64,000 nt of DNA, taken from the NCBI RefSeq assembly GCF_029962835.1, contig NC_080574.1:27502001-27566000 (forward strand), written 5' to 3'. The notes beneath the pieces were generated by a model that made no database searches, was not told the origin of the DNA, and worked only from the letters and a program-made list of their open reading frames with translations. The position numbers were made by a program, and so were the translations under genes. Positions 56,731-64,000 of this stretch are shown piece after piece (the stretch's first letter is position 1; the number at the start of each line of letters is the position of its first letter). Source of the stretch: Magnolia sinica. Taxonomy: Eukaryota; Streptophyta; Magnoliopsida; Magnoliales; Magnoliaceae.

Positions 56731-57250
56731 CAGTGTTTTAAATATCAACGTTATCGGCTGATATATCCCACATGTGTGATACGAAACGCACATATAGTGC
56801 CGATATATCCCATATGTTCAATTTGGTAAGCATTTTCAATTTTCTATCTTTTTTTTTTCTTTTGAAAATATGTTAAATCAGTGTTAAATAGTTACAAAGC
56901 CATTGGTTCTTCATGTTTTGTATGAAAAATCATGAAGTTGGAGTTTTGATTTCGATATCCACTGGTTCTTCATGTTTTCCATTTTTATTTTTTTTTCGAA
57001 AACTTCCTTTAACCAGCTATCTATTAAGACTATTTTCATAGTATTTAGGAGTATTTAAACAATCATCACATACACTCTAATTTCAAATTTTGAATGTCGG
57101 TAGTCCGATTTGAGGAAATAAAATTTTCCCAATTCTCCCAAATTGCTTGCAATGTTGCACTCTAAATATGAAATCAAACATGTATGAGGGTTGATTTATT
57201 GATTTGTTAAATCCTTGTCAATTTCTAAAAAATAAAAATCATTAGCTTGG
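56731..57250. mobile_element. GATATATCCC-array hAT-type element, right end not found
   Basis: Starts CAGTGTTTTAAATATC, then GGCTGATATATCCC and GTGCCGATATATCCC. It resembles the reverse complement of 28280-28998 for about 300 bp. It interrupts a gypsy integrase. The distal end seems lost near the AT microsatellite. Confidence 0.6.
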
Positions 57251-57252
57251 GC

Positions 57253-57255
<3 letters not shown>

Positions 57256-57343
<88 letters not shown>
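57256..57343. repeat. (AT)n microsatellite
   Basis: About 85 bp of AT dinucleotides with one ATTATT interruption. Confidence 0.93.
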
Positions 57344-58970
57344 ATTGTTATTATTTTTTTGCTTTTTGTATCCTGGGGATGTTTAGGGGATTATGAAATA
57401 TCTCACTTTGAACTCTAACCTCATGCTGCTTTCGCTATTGTATCCGCCACTTGTGATGAACTTTGATGTGGTCGGCATTGTCTAGCTTGGAAAAGTCTTT
57501 ACCCTTCAAATTGGTAAGGCAAGAAGTAGCTCTTGAAAGAAATTCTTTGACTATTTGTACATTATTCAAAATGTGTTTGAACTTGCCCCCAAGATTGGGC
57601 AGGGGAGGGGGTTGGACTCTTTTTTGCTGTCATGCCCTCCTATTCCGGAGCTTCTCACAATTCTCCTTTGGCTACTTAAAGAGGACACGTCACTTGTATG
57701 TACTTTTATCTGTTTCATCTAGTCGATTGTAGTAAGCCCTTGGCCACTTTTCTTTGAAGAAGTCCTTTGACTTTTGGTGTATGAAGGGTGTCCCATTATT
57801 TTCATGGTGATGACTTGTAGGATTCCATGATGGCTGGTGACGTTGCTTTTTGGAGAAGTTGCTCTCACCCATTTAGTGAAAGTAATCAACGATCACGAGG
57901 ATGCACTAGCGATCGTTGAATGATTTCGGGCACTTTGGCAATTGATGTTGATACCTCATTTTGAGAATGACCAGGATGGTGACAGGTTGTAAAGTTCATA
58001 AGTGAGCGTATGGATGTCGATACCCCTCTTTGGGCTTTCTTGTTGATTCTGAATCCTTCACGCTCACATCGTAGTTCTAGATATGAGAATCCACTTAATT
58101 ACTCTGGAACTTTGGGAAAAGGACTCCAATCGGATTCGGACTCGTGAGCTTCTTATATCTTCTTTCTTGTAGTCGATCTATCGTGGTTTATTAGAGACTA
58201 GGACCGGATTTGTTAAGATTCCTCTAATCAAGACAATCGGGTCAAGAGTTGGATCTGAATCAATCCCAGGCACTCAACCATTCACTGTGGGATGATTTAG
58301 AATGTTGGAAAAGATAGATGGACAAGATCCATGACAATCCTGATCTCCCAAACTCTTGATCCCAATCGAAGTTCAACCCTTGAGGTATCAGGGTGATTTA
58401 TCTGTCTCTTTCGATTTCCGTATCGCTAGGCCAACTGGATTTGTTTGATACTTTATCATTGGACTTCCAATCAATGGATGGTTTGCGATTAGCCGATGAA
58501 TATATATATATATATATATATTGTCTCAGCTTAGGTTCAAACTGCATCCAAATTGTCTAGGACATAGGTCACGTCTGATCTCTTAATGCTCAAAACCTTC
58601 TCGATTGTTGCTGTCTCTCCAAACATCTCTGGGAAGATCTCCCATTTTGAAAGGATTGTGGGAGACGGCCTCACCGGGATTATTATCACCATATTCATGA
58701 TAGATCCCTTCTCTCAGTTGGTTTTCTATACACGTGGGAGGTACGTTGCCTCATAAATGGACATGTTGATTATGGCCACATGACATGCGATGATTCATCT
58801 ACTAAATGCATACTAAAGGTTCTATGCTATCACATTAATAATAAAATGTGTAATGTCGAAAGAAAATCGAACAAAGATCTCTTCTGGTGTGAGTACGTCT
58901 TACATCTGTGCCAAATATATAGTCTCACTTAATGACAATTTTTTATTAGATGATGTTAAGGCACCGAAAA
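57344..58970. other. Intergenic, no gene recognised
   Basis: Short frames only. A (TA)n tract lies at 58499-58521. Some minus-strand frames near 57480-57870 look like eroded transposon coding sequence, but I cannot name them. Confidence 0.45.
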
Positions 58971-59100
58971 GTGGGTCCTTACTCTTGCCCCAGCGGTGGA
59001 CTCATAAGAGTTTCAACACCAAGTCAAGGGTTCGAGTACCCATAAGTGGCGAAATCCCATTACACCGTAAGTGTGCATGGGTGTGTGCGTGTGGAAAAAA
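58971..59100 (+). mobile_element. tRNA-derived SINE
   Basis: Begins GTGGGTCCTTACTCTTG. A-box-like CTTGCCCCAGCGG at about 58984-58996 and B box GGGTTCGAGTACC at about 59028-59040. Then GCGAAATCCCATTAC, a GTGTGTGCGTGTGG stretch and AAAAAA. Pol III promoter spacing is right for a tRNA-like head. Confidence 0.65.
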
Positions 59101-60099
59101 GTCGTTGAAAGTAAAGTGGCATTACCAACAAAATAAAATTCACCGGCAGATTGGATCTGGCATATATGTCATGTGAATAGGAAACTAGCTTGTCACGAAT
59201 AGAGAATTCTTATTTATTTCAATTGGAATGGCCACATTACCAATCATGATCCGGATTCATGTGCATTGCCCACTGCCCCACTGGATAGAAATCTGTCCAG
59301 CCAGGGTTATGTGGGACCCATTATGATATGTGGTTTTTCTCCGCAGCGCTTATGCATTTTTTGGACCCACTAGGATGTGTGGTTTTTCTCCGCACCGTTT
59401 ATGCAATTTTTTGGACCCACTATGATGTGTGGTTTTTCTCTGCACCGTTTATCCATTTTTTTCAGATAATTTTCGGATGGGATGTAAAAAATGAGGTAGT
59501 TCCACGGCTCAAGTGGACCACACCACGAGAAGCAGCGGTGATGATGATGATGCCCGCCGTTGAAACCTTTTCAGGGTCCAATGATACGTTTATTTATGAT
59601 CAAACCTCTTCGTAAGGTCACACAAACATCAATAATTCAAAGAAAACAAAAATTAGCTTTTATCAGGTACTCATGTGATTGTGGCCCCAGTGAGTTAGCT
59701 ACAGTACGCGTAAAAAAAATAAAAAAATAAAAAAAGAATAAATGACCTAATAAAACCCATACATCAAAACCCATATCCATCGCCTACAGATAATGAAAAA
59801 TATCAGTCCTCTATTTTGCTTCCGTCGTGACTCAGGATCCATCGTCTATCGCTGCTATCGCAGAGAACCATTTTCTGAGATGATCCAATGATTGAACCGT
59901 CCATATTCTCTTGACGACCATAAATAAGCTATTGTCATGCTCCATTGACGATCCTGACCGTTGATTTTTAGAGCCGAACTGGATCCATTGAAAAATTTCC
60001 TTTCATTTTTTAAAATTCACCTACAGATTGTGATGTTCATAAAAATACAATCAGTGCAAGTTTCTTACAATAGCCCGTGCAGAATAGCTCACACAATAT
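59101..60099. other. Upstream region of copy B
   Basis: Includes a GGGACCCATTATGATG-type MITE at about 59305-59620 with the motif GACCCACTAKGATGTGTGGTTTTTCTCC repeated three times (59309-59450). No sequence matching the copy A TATA region (4000-4207) is present. Confidence 0.5.
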
Positions 60100-60345
60100 G
60101 GAACGGTTCTGATGATCGGACCGCTCAATAGGTGGATCCCGGTTGCGGCGACACACCCTGAATGCTGCGTCGCGACTGAGGAAAAACGAACACATACCCT
60201 TCGTCTCTCAAGCGCCTCCATTTGGCGGTGACGCTCGACCCTCCGACAACGGCTTCGAAAATCCCGCTCACAGAATCAGAATCAAGAAAAAAAATCCCGC
60301 TCACAGAATCAGAATCAAGAAAAAAAGAAGAAGAGAGTACTGTAA
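60100..60345 (+). other. Copy B 5' leader, homologous to 4207-4481
   Basis: Homology to copy A starts at ATGGAACGGTTCTGATG. It contains an extra direct duplication of AAAATCCCGCTCACAGAATC (60258 and 60291). The TATA box of copy A is not included in the shared block. Confidence 0.7.
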
Positions 60346-60676
60346 ATGGTACGCCTCATCGGACTTTCTTATTTCCCTCTCTTATCCAGTCGTCTTCTCC
60401 TCTTCCCATATCCTACTCTCCCTCTCGTGTCTGCTGCAAACGCCCGCAACAACAACAACACCAGGAACGGATCCTGCCCGCTCTCCTTCTCTGCAGAAGC
60501 AACAACAGCAGAAGCCATGAAAGCTCCAGTAGCGAAGAAGGTGAATCACGTGATGGAGACGTTCGGTGACGTTAGGAACGACGATTATTACTGGCTTCGA
60601 GACGATTCACGCTCCGATCCGGAAGTCCTTTCCTACTTGAAAGAGGAGAATGCGTATACAGATTTCGTTATGGCAG
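60346..60676 (+). CDS. Exon 1 of a second oligopeptidase B-like gene, copy B, partial (rest beyond window)
   Basis: 110 codons plus one base, same donor as copy A (G|GTTTGT at 60677). Codons from [16 protein letters not shown] to the donor are identical to copy A. Just before, three residues differ (K to N, A to V, M to T). The N-terminus is 19 residues longer, with an Asn-rich insertion (NARNNNNTRNGS). No further exons fit before 64000, as expected if intron 1 is also long. Whether B is a full gene or an exon 1 fragment cannot be told from this window. Confidence 0.8.
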
Positions 60677-62137
60677 GTTTGTAAAAAAGCTAGGGTTTTC
60701 TTTTTCTCTTCTTTCTTTTCTTATCCATGCGGTTGTATGGTTTCTTTTTTAATGGCTGTGATTTTATTATATCATGAATATCTTTTTTTTTTTTTCCTCT
60801 TAGAAATACGGGCAATACTGTGTGCGCGTAGTGTGTACAGAGTCTCGGCGCGCACATCTCCCAGCGTCCAATAACGGTGGCGGGGATCTCAACGCGCATT
60901 GCAGAAAGGGCGCTTGAAAATCTGCATTTTGAAGTGACTGGGAGACACCCGCTGACCGTCTTCTACTGGCGGGGGGTAATGTGTGCCGAGACTCTTGGTG
61001 CTCACAGTGCGCATTGAAGTTGTGCTCACGGAAGTTTCCGCTTCGATAGATGCTCGGGCGTCGTTCGTTCTGTAGCATTTGCCGTGGATTGTTGACAGAT
61101 TAGAAATTGCACTCGGCGGGGCCTCAAACAGTCTGATTGATGACATGCAAACTGACAGAATAATGACATGGGACCAAGGTTTTAAATTGCTATATTGGGT
61201 ATCGCATCGTTTGCCACCGATACGGCCCTGTATCAGGCTGTTCCGGGCCGATACAGCCGTGTTGTTCATGGTCGATGCAGTATTTGTGGAGGAGGTGGGA
61301 CCTGTGGAACACCGGCAAGAATGATCCGGATCTGTTCAGATCTGATGACGGTGGGCAGTGTGCAGTACACCCTGATTGACGGATCTGGATCTGTGGTCAA
61401 AAATTGCTGATGACAGTGAGGCATTCTGCATGTTCTGAAAGTTGTAAATGGGGCCGGCGATGACAAAGGTGCCGCTGCCGATGGGTTTGACTGGCGGTGT
61501 TGTCACTGGAACTGAGGATGACGGAGTGGCGCTGCAATAGGTTTTGCTAGAAAGGGGGTTCTGACCACGGACAGATATGGTAGTGGGTGGTGAAAAGAGG
61601 GCTGTTGATAGGTAATGGTGGACGAGGGTGCATTGATGGTGGTCATGGTTGTCCGAGGAGAGATGGATTGGCAGCATTGGGGTGATGCAACAGGAGTGCC
61701 AATGGTCTGTGGAGGCGTCGGCGGAGATGAGGTCGACACTTGATTGGTGGTGATGGTTGCACGGTTGTCTGAGCAGTGATGGAAACAGAGACAGAACCGC
61801 CACTGATGATGATGATGATGGTGATGGTGGGAAGAAAATACACTGGGAGCTGGTGTAGGTGGTGAGAGATTTGCAGAGGGATGTTGCCCCGGGATTCAGT
61901 GTATGTCCTGGAGGGCGGAGAAAGATCTGACTGTCAAAAATTGCTGGATCAATGGCTCAGATCAAAGATTGGCTCTGATGCCATGACAAATAATAAGCGA
62001 CAAAAATGATTTTGAATAATTTTCTTTTATATTTTCTCTACATCAATGGTGTATAAATACAAAAGAGGTGTACAAGATACAATGATTATGAACGCTGTTC
62101 AAAGATGGAATTCCTAGATTTGGGGTCTTGATTGATA
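60677..62137 (+). other. Copy B intron 1, segments matching 4756-5428, 9136-9893 and 9991-10044
   Basis: Collinear with copy A apart from A-specific insertions. It preserves the empty sites GGATC (61328-61332) and the SINE junction (about 62090). Includes the copia-like primer-binding site at 61972-61984. Confidence 0.75.
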
Positions 62138-62719
62138 ATCAGTTAGCTGGAAAATATGCAGTTGCCTAATATGATATGTATTGGTTTTGGACGATACTTT
62201 AAACCTTGCATGGGACCCAATGGGCAGTGTCCTTTGCAGTGTCTCACGTATGACTATAGTAGCCTAGGATGGGCTGTGTCCTCCACAGTGTCCCATGCAC
62301 AGTTATTGTAGTGCATGGTGGAGCATGTTCATGGTGGAAATTTGACCAAAATAAAAATTGGGGCATTTAGTCAAGTTGTTTCGTAATTTACAGTTAGATA
62401 TTTTAGGTTTATGATTGATTATTCTTTTCTTTATTTTTTAGTCCTTGTTTGTTTTCATAGTTTGGGAATTTCCATTTCAGAACTAAGAACTAGAGTGGCG
62501 TTTGGATGCACTATAGAACTGAATTGCAATTAATAGTCCAATAGAGTGCTAATAGAGTCTGAGGCCCGTTGGTTGTTGAAGATAGACCCTAAGAATTTGA
62601 CTGCCTGGGCCATGGTATTCAAAAATGGTTATGCAACGGCCGTGGTGGCTGCTGTGTCACTATAATGGTGGGAACAAATGTGATACTGGGTCATAATGCT
62701 TGTTCTGAAAAAATATGGC
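62138..62719 (+). other. Copy B intron 1, segment matching 19145-19711
   Basis: Begins at the empty site ATCAG (62138-62142) of LTR-like insert 2. Contains the left part of the GTAACGG MITE (from 62611) with left flank GCCTGGGC. Confidence 0.72.
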
Positions 62720-63291
62720 TAACACAGGCCCCACATTCATGGGTTAGGTCCTTGGCCGAACTTTCCTTGTGGGCCCCAAATCCATGGGTTCCGCCTCACA
62801 TAAGCAACCCGCTTCACATGGACTCCAAATCACATGGGTTCTGCGGGCCGCCCACCCCGAGTGTGCCCCCGCATCCCACAGGCCACCCCACTCAAGCCCG
62901 GTGTGAAAATGCCCCCGCATCAATCACCTCCGGTGAGGAGTCTCGAACACGAGATCTCCTGCTCTGGTACCAATTTAATGCAGGACAATTAAACCACTTG
63001 CTCTAAAAGCTTGAATTGATAGAGCATGGAGAATTAATCCCTTTATCTCATAGCCCAGGCCCCATATCTATGGGTTAGGTCTTCGGCCGAAACCTCCTCG
63101 TGAGCTCAAACCCAAATCCATGGGTTCCGCCCCCTCGTAGGTCCCAAATCCATGAGTTTCACCCCACACGAACCACCTGCCTCACACGGGCCCCAAATCA
63201 TGTGGGTTCCGCGGGCCGCTCGCCCTGAGTGTGCCCCCGCATCCCATAGGCCACCCCACTCAAGCCTGGTATGAAAATGCCCCTGCATTAA
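62720..63291 (-). mobile_element. TRIM-like small LTR element, copy B only
   Basis: Two direct repeats of about 200-240 bp (62720-62922 and 63051-63291) share GGGTTAGGTCYTYGGCCGAA, TGCGGGCCGC-type and GAGTGTGCCCCCGCATCCCA motifs, with a 128-bp spacer. On the minus strand the spacer has TTGGTACCAGAGCAGG (62973-62958), like an initiator-Met tRNA primer-binding site, and a purine-rich stretch before the lower repeat. The primer site is about 77 bp from the repeat edge, which is not ideal. It replaced about 150 bp of shared sequence. Confidence 0.45.
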
Positions 63292-63811
63292 ATATTGTGC
63301 AGCATGTTATAATTGCAAATGAGATAAAAGTCAATGATGCAGTTCATTTCTTCTCTCATTTATGCAAGTTCCAAGTTGAGGGTTATTTCCTCTCTAGGAA
63401 TACAAGGAACAAGCATTGGTTATTATTATTATTATTATTTTGTCATTTCCTCTTTATGAGGCTGAATGGATGTTTGCAATTCAATTTGATTGTAAATACA
63501 AACTTGGCCTAATGTGGTGGATGACATCCTGACCATTTTTATGGCATTATAGGATTGTCTGAATACTGTTTCTTATTGATAGATTTGTTACTGCTCATGC
63601 AATTTCTTGGTTTATTTAAATAAAACTTGCAATCATTGAGGGTATAAATGAATGTTTGGCAAACTAGTGTGAGGAATTTCCCAATGTTGGGTAAATTATT
63701 TTTCAGCTAAAAGCATTAGGCTTTGTTTGAAATTTGGATGCTCAAGCGAATTGAATTTAGGTTGCTCAGTTATAAACTTATAATCAAAGAAGAAATGTAC
63801 TCAGTTATAAT
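63292..63811 (+). other. Copy B intron 1, segment matching 19855-20340
   Basis: Collinear with copy A up to the GATAC-type insertion. (TTA)n at 63420-63441. Confidence 0.7.
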
Positions 63812-64000
63812 CAATGTTCGAAATATTGGTATCGTGTTACATATCGCATTCTTGGGATACGGATACGTATCGGTTATCGCATGGGATATATCGGTTATAT
63901 CGTGTAATGCATCGATGTTATTGGAAACATGGGGAAACACTGGGAAATTGGTTGAATTTTTCAATGAAACTTCGGTGATTGTTAAAAAAGGCATCAATAC
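63812..64000. mobile_element. GATAC-array hAT-type MITE, left end, truncated by window
   Basis: Starts CAATGTTCGAAATATTGG and continues with GGGATACGGATACG and GGGATATATCGG. It parallels the left end of 28280-28998. Copy A has no insertion at the matching position near 20340, so it inserted after the duplication or was lost from A. Confidence 0.7.

Overview
This is nuclear DNA from a flowering plant. It is AT-rich, has very long introns with GT-AG borders, Arabidopsis-type CCCTAAA telomere-like repeats, and dense plant transposons (hAT, Tourist/Harbinger MITEs, Ty3/gypsy, Ty1/copia remnants, LINEs, tRNA-derived SINEs). Many copies of a palindromic MITE containing GTGGGGCCCACCTTGATG suggest a magnoliid such as a Magnolia or laurel relative. 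That placement is inference, and I cannot name a species.

One complete host gene dominates the window. It is a + strand oligopeptidase B-like serine protease (prolyl oligopeptidase family S9) with 11 exons between 4482 and 53366. All ten introns are GT-AG. The joined exons total 2241 nt (746 codons plus stop) with no frameshift, and the catalytic triad is S593, D678, H713. Introns make up about 95% of the locus. Intron 1 is 25.8 kb, intron 3 is 5.6 kb and intron 6 is 8.8 kb. Nearly all of this length is nested transposons.

At 60346-60676 lies a second copy of exon 1, followed by more than 3 kb of a matching intron 1 that runs off the window. Copy B still has the empty sites of several elements present in copy A, so it works as a natural control for mapping insertions. 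Shared by both copies: GC-rich intron head, a GATAC-type transposon end, a copia remnant, a GTAACGG-type MITE. Only in A: a 3.7-kb TGT...ACA insert, a SINE, and a second TGT...TATA insert that itself carries a 5-kb hAT element and a Tourist MITE. Only in B: a TRIM-like element and a GATAC-type MITE.

Region by region: 1-4080, upstream repeats, including one exactly duplicated ~295-bp block; 4092, TATA box; 4482-53366, the gene; 5429-9135, LTR-like insert 1; 10045-19144, LTR-like insert 2 containing a hAT (10373-15359); 21712-28122, a second hAT containing a third (22286-23393) and telomere-like repeats; 28280-28998, a hAT MITE; 31547-36374, a hAT element containing another (33739-36297), filling intron 3; 40382-47712, a minus-strand Ty3/gypsy element with two MITEs inside it, filling intron 6; 51547-52283, a LINE fragment; 55878-56730, a second gypsy fragment; 58971-59100, a SINE; 60100-64000, copy B.

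The most interesting pattern is a group of hAT-type elements (8-bp target duplications) whose ends are built from dense arrays of one short motif per family (GATACG, GTAACGG, GACTCGA/GCTCGA, TATCGCCAAT). Five have duplications that are exact in the sequence, or exact against the paralogous empty site. Two larger members still carry decayed hAT transposases, which links the arrays to a mobiliser.
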